This document shows positions 22,997 to 31,533 of a stretch of 37,963 nucleotides of DNA, piece by piece. The translations under genes were made by a program, and so were the position numbers. Every line of letters begins with the position of its first letter. Positions within the stretch are counted from its first letter, which is position 1. Origin of the DNA: Nitrososphaerota archaeon. Its GTDB lineage: Archaea; Thermoproteota; Nitrososphaeria; Nitrososphaerales; UBA183. Under the pieces are notes generated by a model that saw nothing but the letters and a program-made list of their open reading frames with translations, was not told where the DNA came from and did not search any database. The stretch covers positions 1 to 37,963 of the forward strand of contig JAPCJN010000007.1 in NCBI GenBank assembly GCA_027886925.1. The letters run 5' to 3'.

Positions 22997-24418
22997 CTAA
23001 TCGAAGATTTTCCCTGGATTCATGATGCCGTTTGGGTCCAAAGCCGCCTTGATTCTCTTCATCAACTTGATGGTAGCGTCTCCTAGAACCTCGTTGACCT
23101 CCTCTTTGTAAGACAATCCGGCCCCGTGCGCTCCCGCAAGCGTGCCTCCCGCGTCGTGGACCGCCGCTTTGAGGTCGCGCAAGGCATTTCCCGCGTTTTC
23201 TACCTGAGCATCGTCGGACATGTCGCATTGGAGTCCGAGCGTGATTCTCGTGGGCCGATAACTGCACCCGCCGTAGAGTAGTCCGTGCCTGACGGCTGAT
23301 TCCTTGAAAACCTCCCTGATTTTGATTACCTTTCCTGGAGGAACCCAGACATTCGGCGCGAATCGCCATGTCTTCTTATCGACCTTGCCTGTCCTGACCG
23401 CCTCGAGATTGGCCCTTCCGAATACCGTCCACCAATCGTCAAAGGAGTCGACCAGCTTCTGTCGCAAAGGAAGCCCTCCGTGAGCTCGGACCACCCGTGT
23501 CGCTACGGACATCCCGTTGCTGACGCCCGCCCGCGTGCCTTCAAGCGTCAGAGCGAGCCAGCCATCGTAGCCATGTCCGACAGGATTGAATTCTGGATAT
23601 CTTTCGGCTCGGTCGAAAGAAATGATAGTAGAGACGGCACTATGCTCGCCAAACCATAACTGATGGTTAGCCTCCATTGCCTCCGAGAATGTATCGAAGG
23701 CGAAGCACATCTGTCTCCGGAACGGCGGGACGCGGTGGATCCTTATGGTGGCAGCAGTTATGACTCCGAGAGTCCCCTCTGAACGTGGCAACAGTCCTTT
23801 GAGGTCGAGGCCGGCCCCCCTCCATGCCCCTGTCCTGATTATCACACCCGCGGGTGTAACAAACTCGAGCTCGAGGATTTCCTTGGCGACGGTGCCATAT
23901 CTGAAAAATGAGTTCGTGTGTGCATCGGACGCAATGGCACCACCCACGGTAGCCCAGAGCGCGCTCCCCGCCATGGTGTGATGCCGCAACCCGTATTTGC
24001 CCAAGACCCTTTGCAGGCGGGCCAATTTCACCGCAGGCTCGACGACTACACACAGGTGCCGGTCGTCGACCTTTTTTATTCGGTTGAGCCTGTTCATGTC
24101 GAGCACAATCCACCCTCCCTTGGCGACCGTTGCGCCGACCAAGTTGGAGCCTCCCCCCCACGGCACGACTGGAACGTTGTGGGTATTCGCAATTTGCATG
24201 ACTTGCGATACCTGTTCCGTGGAAGAGGGCCTAACAATGACGCCCGGCAGAGCCTGGGGAAGGTACCGACTCTCCAGCCGCCATCGATACGTCACGTTCC
24301 GTAGGCTTGGAGGCGAGCCTTCGGCATATCTCTTTAACGAGGAAACATCCGACGAAACGTACCTCGCGCCCACTGCGCGCCGAAGCATTTCTTCAAGTTC
24401 GGCCGTGTTGTCCTGCAC
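22997..24418 (-). CDS. FAD-linked oxidase, GlcD/alkyl-DHAP-synthase-like (VAO family)
   Basis: A 473-residue flavoprotein of the PCMH/vanillyl-alcohol-oxidase fold. FAD-binding marks are V-V-P-W-G-G-G-S-N-L-V-G, the M-A-G-S-A-L-W-A-T-V-G-G-A-I-A-S-D loop and G-T-L-G-V-I-T-A; the C-terminus ends K-A-A-L-D-P-N-G-I-M-N-P-G-K-I-F, typical of the glycolate-oxidase-like branch that oxidises 2-hydroxy acids. The frame extends to 24466, but the TATA element at 24443-24452 lies within that extension and GTG at 24418 is about 30 bp downstream, so 24418 is taken as the start. The RidA-like gene follows on the same strand. Confidence 0.9.
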   Translation of the reverse strand: MQDNTAELEEMLRRAVGARYVSSDVSSLKRYAEGSPPSLRNVTYRWRLESRYLPQALPGVIVRPSSTEQVSQVMQIANTHNVPVVPWGGGSNLVGATVAKGGWIVLDMNRLNRIKKVDDRHLCVVVEPAVKLARLQRVLGKYGLRHHTMAGSALWATVGGAIASDAHTNSFFRYGTVAKEILELEFVTPAGVIIRTGAWRGAGLDLKGLLPRSEGTLGVITAATIRIHRVPPFRRQMCFAFDTFSEAMEANHQLWFGEHSAVSTIISFDRAERYPEFNPVGHGYDGWLALTLEGTRAGVSNGMSVATRVVRAHGGLPLRQKLVDSFDDWWTVFGRANLEAVRTGKVDKKTWRFAPNVWVPPGKVIKIREVFKESAVRHGLLYGGCSYRPTRITLGLQCDMSDDAQVENAGNALRDLKAAVHDAGGTLAGAHGAGLSYKEEVNEVLGDATIKLMKRIKAALDPNGIMNPGKIFD

Positions 24419-24442
24419 TTCAGGACGAAGCCTCCCAATATT

Positions 24443-24452
24443 CCTATAAGCA
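24443..24452 (-). promoter_or_regulatory. TATA element that decides the FAD-oxidase start
   Basis: Minus strand GCTTATAGGA is centred about 30 bp upstream of the GTG at 24418 and lies inside the longer open frame. Confidence 0.5.
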
Positions 24453-24679
24453 TTCTGGAGGTACAACGCACCATCGTTGTTGCACGCTCAGCGCTCCGAT
24501 GCGACCTGGGCATCGATAGTCAAAACGGGTTGCCACCGTAAGTCACTGCTCAAGACAGGTCGAGTAACATCCGACTCGGAGAAATACTTTCGAAACGATC
24601 ACTAGATGCGCGCCTGCAAGAGAAAGACTTGTAACGCAAGACTTCGAGCATGTGTCGTGACACTAAAGGAAGTCGATTC
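24453..24679. other. Divergent intergenic region
   Basis: No coding frame or RNA gene is recognised here. A weak A/T-rich stretch lies at 24578-24588, and GGAAG at 24666-24670 lies just upstream of the ATG at 24680, one of the few places where a short Shine-Dalgarno-like sequence might be used. Confidence 0.35.
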
Positions 24680-25666
24680 ATGAAAGCGATAGAAGTAGAA
24701 CACCTCACAAAATTTTACCCTAACGGAGTCAGGGCTGTCGACGACATAAGTTTCTCTGTGGAGGAGGGTCAGATATTCGGATTTCTCGGTCCTAACGGCG
24801 CAGGCAAGACTACAACCATAAAGGTGATTACGACATTGGGAGTCCCGACATCGGGGTCGGTAAGGGTCTTTGGAATCGATGTGACAAAGGCGCCCTCGAC
24901 GGTCAGAAGAATGCTCGGCTATGTGCCGCAGGCTATTTCCGTCGACGGAGACCTCACCGCCTATGAGAACCTCTTGATCTTTGCCAGGCTGTTCGACGTA
25001 GAGAAGAAGATCCGAGGCGGACGCATCAGAGACGCCCTTCAATACATGGGTCTCGCCGAAAGAGCAAACGACCTCGTCAAACACTATTCGGGTGGAATGA
25101 TGCGCCGCCTTGAAATCGCACAGGCAATCGTTAACCGACCGAGAATACTCTTTCTGGATGAGCCTAGCATCGGTCTGGATCCGTCATCGAAGATAAAAGT
25201 GTGGGGATATGTGAAAGGGTTGAACAGGGATTTTGGTGTAACGATTTTCTTAACGACGCATGACATGACCGAGGCAGATGAGCTCTGCGACAAACTTGCC
25301 ATCATGAACGCAGGGAAGATCGCTGTGTCCGGTCCGCCGAACGAGTTGAAAAAATCCCTAGGAGGCGATCTGGTCACGGTTACGACATCGTCAGAGCCCG
25401 TCCTCACCTCGTTTCCCGCCGAGATAGGTTCACTTGCTGGAAACGACGACAGAACGGTTCGAATTCTTACGCAGAACGGGGAAGCAGCCATTCCGAAGAT
25501 CACCGAGTACCTCAGAGCCTCAGGCGTCACAATGGAATCAATCTCAGTGAGTAAGCCTGACTTGAACGACGTCTTCGTGAAGTACACCAGCATGGGCATT
25601 GACGAAGCGGAATCGTTTAGCCAGGCGAAGGAAGTTAGGAGGAGCTTCACGAGACACGCGAGGTGA
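24680..25666 (+). CDS. ABC transporter ATP-binding protein, DrrA/daunorubicin-resistance type
   Basis: A 328-residue ATPase starting M-K-A-I-E-V. It has Walker A G-P-N-G-A-G-K-T-T, Q-loop region G-Y-V-P-Q, signature Y-S-G-G-M-M-R-R-L-E, Walker B I-L-F-L-D-E-P-S-I-G-L-D and H-loop T-T-H-D-M-T-E-A-D-E-L, then the C-terminal domain of about 100 residues typical of exporter ATPases of this branch. An upstream in-frame ATG at 24650 adds ten residues and is less likely. The permease gene starts 12 bp downstream of its stop, so the two form a DrrAB-like half-transporter pair. It exports lipids, drugs or other hydrophobic compounds; the cargo is unknown, and there is no sign that it belongs to the Dpp pathway. 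Confidence 0.9.
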   Translation: MKAIEVEHLTKFYPNGVRAVDDISFSVEEGQIFGFLGPNGAGKTTTIKVITTLGVPTSGSVRVFGIDVTKAPSTVRRMLGYVPQAISVDGDLTAYENLLIFARLFDVEKKIRGGRIRDALQYMGLAERANDLVKHYSGGMMRRLEIAQAIVNRPRILFLDEPSIGLDPSSKIKVWGYVKGLNRDFGVTIFLTTHDMTEADELCDKLAIMNAGKIAVSGPPNELKKSLGGDLVTVTTSSEPVLTSFPAEIGSLAGNDDRTVRILTQNGEAAIPKITEYLRASGVTMESISVSKPDLNDVFVKYTSMGIDEAESFSQAKEVRRSFTRHAR

Positions 25667-25678
25667 TGGCATCGAATC

Positions 25679-26452
25679 TTGAACACTGCAATTAATTTCG
25701 CCTACAAGGCACTGACAATTGCCGAAATGGAGGCCAGAAAGATACGGCACGACTCCTCGGAGCTCTGGATGAGGGCTATCCAGCCAGCGCTGTGGCTCGT
25801 CGTCTTCGGCTCAACCATGAGCGCCATAAGGGGTCTAACCGACGACAATTATTCGTATCTTCAGTTCCTGACGGCTGGAGCTTTGGCTCAAGCCGTTATG
25901 TTCGTAGCGATTCTGTATGGAGTGAGAGTAATTTGGGAGAGGGATGTCGGGATGCTGACAAAGCTCCTTTCGACGCCCGCTCCTCGGTCGGCGATCGTCA
26001 TAGGCAAGACGCTAGCTGCTGGCGTAAGGGGGGTCTTCTTGGCCATAGTCGTCTTCGCCCTCACCCTGATTCTTGGGATTAATCTCAGGTTCGATATCGT
26101 AGACGTATTTGGTGTGTTGTCCGTAGTAGTCCTCTTCGCGATGTGTTTCTCAAGCCTTTCCATAACGCTCGCATCGATGCTAGGCACGCAAGAGAGGATG
26201 CTGGGATTGGGCCAGGCCATCACTATGCCGTTATTCTTTGCGAGCAACGCAATTTACCCGATCTCGTTCATGCCGATATGGTTGCAGTACATTTCCAAAG
26301 CCAATCCTCTGACTTACGTCGTCGATGCCATCCGTTCAATGCTCCTAACGGGGGACTACTCGCAACTTCCCGTCGACATGCTCGCGATAGGGATCTCCAC
26401 TGCCTTGTTCATGACGACGGCTTCGATCACTTTGAGGAAGCTTGTAAGATAG
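25679..26452 (+). CDS. ABC-2 type transporter permease (DrrB-like)
   Basis: A 257-residue membrane protein with an amphipathic N-terminus (I-A-E-M-E-A-R-K-I-R-H-D) and about six hydrophobic segments, including the L-W-L-V-V-F-G helix, the A-Q-A-V-M-F-V-A-I-L-Y-G helix and the M-P-L-F-F-A-S-N-A-I-Y-P region characteristic of ABC-2 permeases; N-P-L-T-Y-V-V-D-A-I-R before the last helix is a strong family mark. The start is TTG, 12 bp after the ATPase stop. Two copies with two ATPase copies should form the exporter. No substrate information is visible. Confidence 0.9.
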   Translation: MNTAINFAYKALTIAEMEARKIRHDSSELWMRAIQPALWLVVFGSTMSAIRGLTDDNYSYLQFLTAGALAQAVMFVAILYGVRVIWERDVGMLTKLLSTPAPRSAIVIGKTLAAGVRGVFLAIVVFALTLILGINLRFDIVDVFGVLSVVVLFAMCFSSLSITLASMLGTQERMLGLGQAITMPLFFASNAIYPISFMPIWLQYISKANPLTYVVDAIRSMLLTGDYSQLPVDMLAIGISTALFMTTASITLRKLVR

Positions 26453-26490
26453 GTCTGCTGGGGACCGTTTACGGAGCGCGGGTGTCGTCG

Positions 26491-26500
26491 ACAAATATAT
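26491..26500 (+). promoter_or_regulatory. TATA element for the molybdenum-hydroxylase operon
   Basis: ACAAATATAT is centred about 37 bp before the TTG at 26533. It shows that the operon, although bacterial in type, carries an archaeal-looking promoter. Confidence 0.45.
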
Positions 26501-26532
26501 TGGAAGCGTAATGGATTGGTTGAGGCTCATAA

Positions 26533-27039
26533 TTGACAGAGCGTAGGGCAGCGAGCGATGAAGCTTGGACAGTCAAGGTTTCCTTGGTAGTGAATGGTCG
26601 CGTTCAACTGCTAGAGATAGATTCGCGCATGTCAATCCTGGACATCCTCCGAGAACGGCTTGACCTCACCGGTACCAAAAAGGGGTGCGACCAGGGCGCG
26701 TGCGGCGCGTGCACTATCTTGCTGAACGGCAGACGCGTGAACTCCTGTCTGACCTTGGCCGTTATGCACCAAGATGCCGAAATAACCACCATCGAAGGCC
26801 TTGCAAACGAGGAGGAACTTCACCCACTCCAGGTGGCGTTCGTCGAACAAGACGGCTTTCAGTGCGGTTACTGCACGGCCGGACAGATCATGTCGGGTAT
26901 CGGTTGCATAGCCGAAGGCCACGCAAATTCGCCAGACGAGATACGGTTTTGGATGAGCGGCAACATTTGCAGGTGTGGGTCGTATCAAGGGATAGTCGCC
27001 GCCGTCGCAGAGGCGGCAGAGAAGAAGGGGCGGCCATGA
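26533..27039 (+). CDS. Molybdenum hydroxylase small subunit, two [2Fe-2S] clusters (PaoA/CoxS-type)
   Basis: A 168-residue electron-transfer subunit. The plant-ferredoxin-type cluster is bound by C52, C57, C60 and C72, and the second, helical-domain cluster by C111, C114, C146 and C148 (Q-C-G-Y-C, then N-I-C-R-C-G). It relays electrons from the molybdenum centre of the large subunit to FAD in the middle subunit. There is no Tat signal, unlike periplasmic PaoA, so the complex should be cytoplasmic. The start is TTG by TATA spacing. Its stop overlaps the next gene's ATG as ATGA at 27036-27039. Confidence 0.93.
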   Translation: MTERRAASDEAWTVKVSLVVNGRVQLLEIDSRMSILDILRERLDLTGTKKGCDQGACGACTILLNGRRVNSCLTLAVMHQDAEITTIEGLANEEELHPLQVAFVEQDGFQCGYCTAGQIMSGIGCIAEGHANSPDEIRFWMSGNICRCGSYQGIVAAVAEAAEKKGRP

Positions 27040-28013
27040 AACCGTTTGCGTTTCACGCAGCCCGCGACGAAGCCGATGCGCTGGAGGCAGGCGTCGCAGG
27101 AGGACGCTACATAGCAGGCGGCACCACTCTGATCGACCTGATGCGCGAAGAGGTCGAGCAACCAGAGCGGCTAATCGACATCAACGCGTTGCCCTTTCAC
27201 GACGTAAAGGCGGAAGGTGATGTGCTCGTCATAGGGGCTCTGGCGCGGATGTCTGAAGTCGCAGCGCACCCCTCGGTTGCCAGGCTGCAGCCGATGGTGG
27301 TCGAGGCGTTGATCGAGGGTGCCTCGCCGCAACTTCGCAACATGGCCTCGATTGGCGGAAATCTGCTGCAACGCGTCCGTTGCCCATATTTCCGCATGCT
27401 CGACTCGGCCTGCAACAAGCGCGAACCCGGAGCTGGGTGTGCAGCCATCGACGGCGTGAATGGCGGACACGCAATCCTTGGCACGAGCGGCCATTGCATT
27501 GCTGCGCATCCTTCCGATTTGGCCGTGGCCCTGGTGGCGCTTGATGCTGTCGTGCGTGTGCGCAAGCCTGGAGCCGAGCGAACGTTCCCGGTGGAAGACC
27601 TCTACCGTTTGCCAGGAGACACGCCTCACGTCGAGCACGCACTCCTTCCTGGCGAGTTAATCGTCGAAGTGCGCGTTCCTCATGGCGCTCACTCGAAGCG
27701 ATCGCGCTATCTCAAGGTGCGAGACCGCTCTTCCTTCGAGTTCGCGCTGGTCTCGGTCGCCGCCGCGCTGAATATCGAGAGTGGCGTGGTTTGCGACGCG
27801 CGTCTTGCGGCCGGGGGAGTCGGCACGCGCCCTTGGCGCCTGCGAGCATCTGAACAGGCACTAGTTGGCAAGGCTCCAGAACGCGACGTTTTTCAGCTCG
27901 CCGCCGCGCAGGCGATTCAAGGCGCTCGGCCACTGCCCGGAAACCGTTACAAGGTCGAGTTGCTACAGCGGACCATTGTTCGGGCGCTTGAAATGGCGAG
28001 AGACGTCATATGA
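27036..28013 (+). CDS. Molybdenum hydroxylase FAD subunit with extra [4Fe-4S]-type cysteines (PaoB-type)
   Basis: A 325-residue FAD-binding subunit. Flavin motifs are Y-I-A-G-G-T-T-L-I-D-L and M-A-S-I-G-G-N-L-L-Q. Four cysteines (C116, C126, C135, C154) in R-C-P-Y-F, A-C-N-K-R-E-P-G-A-G-C and H-C-I-A-A-H-P-S-D match the [4Fe-4S] insertion of E. coli PaoB and relatives, absent from ordinary CoxM proteins. The frame is open upstream to 26685, but that part is a shadow of the small-subunit gene; the ATG at 27036 gives an ATGA overlap. The 3' end overlaps the large-subunit ATG in the same way. It takes electrons from the iron-sulfur subunit and passes them to an acceptor. Confidence 0.93.
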   Translation: MKPFAFHAARDEADALEAGVAGGRYIAGGTTLIDLMREEVEQPERLIDINALPFHDVKAEGDVLVIGALARMSEVAAHPSVARLQPMVVEALIEGASPQLRNMASIGGNLLQRVRCPYFRMLDSACNKREPGAGCAAIDGVNGGHAILGTSGHCIAAHPSDLAVALVALDAVVRVRKPGAERTFPVEDLYRLPGDTPHVEHALLPGELIVEVRVPHGAHSKRSRYLKVRDRSSFEFALVSVAAALNIESGVVCDARLAAGGVGTRPWRLRASEQALVGKAPERDVFQLAAAQAIQGARPLPGNRYKVELLQRTIVRALEMARDVI

Positions 28014-30247
28014 GCGTCCCCGCAATCGGCATGCCTATAGCCCGTGTCGACGGCCGCTCCAAAGTGACCGGCGCCGCCCGGTATGCCGCCGAATTCAACC
28101 AGCCCAATCAGGTCTATGCCTCGGTCATTAGCAGCACGATCGGCGTCGGAAAAATAGGAGCCGTCGATGCGGCGCCAGTGCTGAAGATGCCCGGAGTCAT
28201 CACCGTGATCACTCACCTTAATTCACCGCGTTTGGACTATAATCCACACAAGGACGTGGTCGAGCCGGCAGTCGGTGAGAGGCTGCACGTCCTGCAGGAC
28301 GACGTGGTCCGCTTCTACGGTCAGCCTGTGGCAGTTGTCGTAGCTGACACTCTCGAACGTGCAGACCATGCTGGAAGGTCGCTGCGGATAGATTACACTC
28401 GGGACGTGCCAATCGTCGTTGCCACCGACTCCGAGCCTCGGCGAATCGTCCCCGAGGCCGCGACATGGCCAGGGACGCGCGTCCATGCCGACATGGCGCG
28501 CGGCGACGCTGAAGGCGCACTGGTAGCCGCACCGGTCAAGATAGATGCGAACTACAGCATAGCGAGGGAGAACCACAACCCCATCGAGCCTCACGCGACC
28601 ATAGCAGCATGGGACGGGGATCGGTTGACGCTGTGGAGCAAGAGCCAATATGTCCGGAACGAAGCCGCCGAAATCGCGGCGATCTTCGGCCTTCCAGCGG
28701 AGAACGTGCTGGTGATTTGCCCCTTTGTCGGCGGCGGTTTTGGCACAAGCCTTCGCACTTGGCCCCATGTTACCCTCGCTGCGATTGCGGCGCGGCAAGT
28801 CGGAAAGCCGGTCAAGCTGGTGCTGACCCGAAAACAGATGTTCAGCATTACAGGTCACCGGCCCCAATCCTTCCAGCGGGTGGCGCTGGGGGCGACACTA
28901 GCCGGTCAGCTGACCAGCATAATCCATGAAGCGACCACGGAGACCAGCCGTTATGAACAGTATATTGAAGGCCTGACGGAAGCCTCAGCTTTCATGTACT
29001 CCTGCCCGAACGTCCGCACTCGCTATCGTCTAGCGCCTCTGGATATCGGGACGCCCACGTTTATGCGAGGACCTGGCGCGGCGAGCGGTAACTTTGCACT
29101 GGAGTGCGCGATTGATGAGCTGGCCTGCAAGCTGCGTATGGACCCGATAGACCTTCGCCGACGCAACGAGCCCGTGGTAGACGAAAGTAAGAACCTGCCT
29201 TTTTCCAGCAGGTCGCTGGTCAAGTGTTATGACCTTGGTGCCGAACGCTTCGGATGGTCACGTCGTAGTTTCGAGCCCCGCTCCATGCACGATGGCCGAC
29301 TCCTCGTCGGCTGGGGCATGGCATCTGCGACTTATCCCGTCGTGCATCGTCCATCGCTTGCGAGAGTGCGTCTGCTTCCTGACGGCAGCGCAGAGGTCGA
29401 CGTGGCAGCGAGCGACATGGGCCCGGGCACCTACACATCTATGACGCAAGTTGCCGCCGACTTCCTAGGGCTGCCAATTAGTCAGGTAAGGTTCAGCCTT
29501 GGACGGTCTGATTTTCCCGCCGCACCAGTTCACGGAGGTTCAGAGACAATGGCTTCAGTGGGTTCCGCGGTTCGCGCCGCGTGCATAGCGGTGCAGCGCG
29601 AGGCCTCAGCGCGCGCCTTGGCAGACCCACGTTCTCCGTTCTTCGGTGCGGCGGAAGTCGACCTTGAATGGAGCGGCGGCAGGCTGCGACGCCGCGGCTA
29701 CCCCTCCGCAGGACAGTCTTATCGAGACATCATCGCCGGCGGAGGACCCATCGAGGCGATTGGTAACGCTGCGCGAGACAGCGAAGCGGAGCGCAACTTC
29801 TCGATGCACTCTTTTGGTGCCATCTTCGTCGAGGTTGTGGTCGATCCGGACCTATGCAACATAAGAGTCAGGCGTGCGCTGGGAGCTTACAGCGCAGGCC
29901 GCATCATCAATCCGCGCCTTGCGGCCAGCCAATGCAAAGGAGGCCTGGTCGGCGGCATAGGCATGGCGCTCATGGAGCGCACGATCCTCGACCCGCGCGA
30001 TGGAAGGCCCGTCAACTCCCACATGGCCGACTATCTAGTGCCCGTGAATCTCGATATCCCCGAACTCGAGGTGCATCTTATCGAAGAAGAAGACTCCCAT
30101 GTCAACCCCCTAGGGGTGAAGGGTCTGGGGGAGTTGTCGATGATAGGTGTCGCACCCGCGATCGCCAACGCGGTCTTCCATGCGACTGGCAGGCGGGTGC
30201 CCAATCTACCGATTCGCATCGAAAGCCTGCTAGATATAAGTTACTAG
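28010..30247 (+). CDS. Molybdenum hydroxylase catalytic subunit (PaoC/xanthine-dehydrogenase family)
   Basis: A 745-residue molybdopterin-binding subunit. It opens with D-G-R-S-K-V-T-G-A-A-R-Y-A-A-E, includes the cofactor-binding G-G-G-F-G-T-S-L-R, E-C-A-I-D-E-L-A and G-S-E-T-M-A-S regions, and ends with the G-x-K-G-x-G-E motif in which E708 is the catalytic base. It hydroxylates aldehydes or N-heterocycles using water. Its closest named type is the PaoABC aldehyde oxidoreductase, judged by the FAD-subunit insertion and gene order; the substrate is unknown. No XdhC/PaoD-type maturation gene is in the window, so that factor must lie elsewhere if needed. It overlaps the preceding gene by ATGA. 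Confidence 0.93.
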   Translation: MSVPAIGMPIARVDGRSKVTGAARYAAEFNQPNQVYASVISSTIGVGKIGAVDAAPVLKMPGVITVITHLNSPRLDYNPHKDVVEPAVGERLHVLQDDVVRFYGQPVAVVVADTLERADHAGRSLRIDYTRDVPIVVATDSEPRRIVPEAATWPGTRVHADMARGDAEGALVAAPVKIDANYSIARENHNPIEPHATIAAWDGDRLTLWSKSQYVRNEAAEIAAIFGLPAENVLVICPFVGGGFGTSLRTWPHVTLAAIAARQVGKPVKLVLTRKQMFSITGHRPQSFQRVALGATLAGQLTSIIHEATTETSRYEQYIEGLTEASAFMYSCPNVRTRYRLAPLDIGTPTFMRGPGAASGNFALECAIDELACKLRMDPIDLRRRNEPVVDESKNLPFSSRSLVKCYDLGAERFGWSRRSFEPRSMHDGRLLVGWGMASATYPVVHRPSLARVRLLPDGSAEVDVAASDMGPGTYTSMTQVAADFLGLPISQVRFSLGRSDFPAAPVHGGSETMASVGSAVRAACIAVQREASARALADPRSPFFGAAEVDLEWSGGRLRRRGYPSAGQSYRDIIAGGGPIEAIGNAARDSEAERNFSMHSFGAIFVEVVVDPDLCNIRVRRALGAYSAGRIINPRLAASQCKGGLVGGIGMALMERTILDPRDGRPVNSHMADYLVPVNLDIPELEVHLIEEEDSHVNPLGVKGLGELSMIGVAPAIANAVFHATGRRVPNLPIRIESLLDISY

Positions 30248-30276
30248 GAACGAGACTCAACGTCATGGACGAGCGG

Positions 30277-30687
30277 CTATTGCTCATCCTTGATTTCTTT
30301 CCACTTGACATTCAGGAATTTGTCCGCCTTGTTGAGAAACAACTCTATCTGGAATTTGTCGGACTCGTGAAGCATGTTCCAGACCTTCCTTGTGATCTCC
30401 CTCGTCTTGCTTTTGAATTTGGGATCCGGGCGAAGCAGAACATCGACCACTGACTCGTTGTCACAAAGGAGGCGAAACTTTCCGTCCTTCTTTCCCAGCC
30501 TCCTCATGGCAAAGTCTATTGCGTAGAGCTCGGCGGCGTCGGTTTCACTAGCGTCCCTCTCATGTATTTCCTCAAACTCGGACTCTTCTCCATCGACCAC
30601 GTAGGCAACGAAAGTGCGCTTGTCTTTCTCTTTGCTATCCCGGTTGATAATCTTGGCGTCGACGTGTACGTCTACCAGCAAGTCCAT
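30277..30687 (-). CDS. RNase H-like protein
   Basis: A 136-residue protein with the RNase H fold order: strand one with D10 (D-V-H-V-D-A-K), strand three T-F-V-A-Y-V-V, helix A with E53 (T-D-A-A-E-L-Y-A-I), strand four with D76 (L-L-C-D-N-E-S-V) and a C-terminal N-K-A-D-K-F with D122. All four acidic positions of a two-metal RNase HI active site therefore seem present. It might cleave RNA in RNA-DNA hybrids. It lacks the basic protrusion of bacterial RNase HI. The ATG at 30687 is 25 bp from a TATA-like element. It is convergent with the molybdenum hydroxylase operon and otherwise isolated. Confidence 0.72.
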   Translation of the reverse strand: MDLLVDVHVDAKIINRDSKEKDKRTFVAYVVDGEESEFEEIHERDASETDAAELYAIDFAMRRLGKKDGKFRLLCDNESVVDVLLRPDPKFKSKTREITRKVWNMLHESDKFQIELFLNKADKFLNVKWKEIKDEQ

Positions 30688-30708
30688 CACCGGTGTGGCC
30701 TCAGAGTA

Positions 30709-30717
30709 GGTAAATCC
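30709..30717 (-). promoter_or_regulatory. TATA-like element for the RNase-H-like gene
   Basis: Minus strand GGATTTACC, centred about 26 bp before the ATG at 30687. Only moderate match. Confidence 0.4.
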
Positions 30718-30800
30718 ACCGAAAGGTCGGTGGCGTCTCGGTACTTGGGTGCAAAAAGAGCGAAAAAGATCCTAGCGGACTACACGATGCGAAGGTCCAG

Positions 30801-31520
30801 TCACTTGCTCGCGTCGCCGAATATCCTGAGGGCGCTCCTCCCCTGCTCCGTGAGGGTGACCTCGCTCCGCCTTCCCCTCGCCCTGACCTCCACGAACCCC
30901 CACTCCTTCTCCAGCGGCTCGATTATCGCGCGCAGCCTGCTGTGGGGCGCGCTCTTGCTCGCGTCGGCCCCATACGAGGGTATGAGCGGACGGTCGCCAG
31001 ACTGCAGGGTGCCGATCAGCTCCTTCTTCGACAGGGTTCCGCCGCGCTTGCTTATCACCGAGATCACGTGCAGGAGCTCCTTGCTCGGCTGGCTGATCTT
31101 GTAGACCGGCAGGTCGTCCGTGCTCTTGAACTTCTTCGACGCATAGTCTATCTCGGCGTAGTAGGGGTGGCCGCCCCACAGCATGCACGAGAGCATCCCG
31201 GCGATCGCGATTATCTTGCTGCCCGTGGAGACGTTGGCGTATACGTGACTCCTAGATTCGCCGAGGTAGATCTCCCTGCATGTCTCGAGGCATGCGAAAA
31301 GGTTCCAGATGTCGGTCCGGACGTCCAGCACCTCGCACGAGGCGAGGTCCCTCCTGAGGGTTGCGTGGATGGCGTGGACGTTCGCAGCCGCCTCTTTGCT
31401 GTCGGTGAGATGGCTCACCAGATATGCCTTGTCCGCCCGGTAGTTGATCAACGGGGAGGTCACACGCTCGGGAGGTTCGTGCCCGACCGGAGCGATGTGC
31501 ACGCGCAAGTTATCTGCCAT
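30801..31520 (-). CDS. CARF-domain winged-helix regulator (HFX_2341/DUF6293-type)
   Basis: A 239-residue protein. The N-terminal two-thirds look like a CARF-type Rossmann domain: it begins R-V-H-I-A-P-V-G-H-E with R-A-D-K-A-Y-L-V-S near residue 28-36, and has the ligand-loop motif V-Y-A-N-V-S-T-G-S-K at 93-102, matching the N-x-T/S-x-G-x-K loop of CARF and Csa3-like proteins. The C-terminal part (about 145-239: L-L-H-V-I-S-V-I-S, K-K-E-L-I, R-S-E-V-T-L-T-E-Q-G) is a winged helix. The frame is open for a further 600 bp upstream, but that part is antisense to the divergent gene; the ATG at 31520 fits a TATA element 27 bp away. It probably binds a small nucleotide and controls itself and the divergent zinc-ribbon gene. 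Confidence 0.8.
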   Translation of the reverse strand: MADNLRVHIAPVGHEPPERVTSPLINYRADKAYLVSHLTDSKEAAANVHAIHATLRRDLASCEVLDVRTDIWNLFACLETCREIYLGESRSHVYANVSTGSKIIAIAGMLSCMLWGGHPYYAEIDYASKKFKSTDDLPVYKISQPSKELLHVISVISKRGGTLSKKELIGTLQSGDRPLIPSYGADASKSAPHSRLRAIIEPLEKEWGFVEVRARGRRSEVTLTEQGRSALRIFGDASK

Positions 31521-31533
31521 GCGCTGCGGATCT

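Noticed and set aside
22767..23369. A 200-residue frame between RidA and the FAD oxidase
   Set aside because: It overlaps both genes on the same strand in another frame and is extremely rich in Arg and Gly, as expected of an off-frame reading.
25084..25686. A 200-residue frame antisense to the DrrA-type ATPase
   Set aside because: Lies wholly opposite the ATPase gene with its intact motifs; no independent support.
26685..27035. Upstream extension of the FAD-subunit frame
   Set aside because: It overlaps the iron-sulfur subunit in another frame and its translation is Arg-rich nonsense; the ATG at 27036 gives the usual ATGA coupling and a normal N-terminus.
30801..31520. A CRISPR-linked role for the CARF regulator
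   Set aside because: No array, Cas protein or spacer-like repeat is visible in the window; the only repeat is two 10-bp copies in its promoter region.
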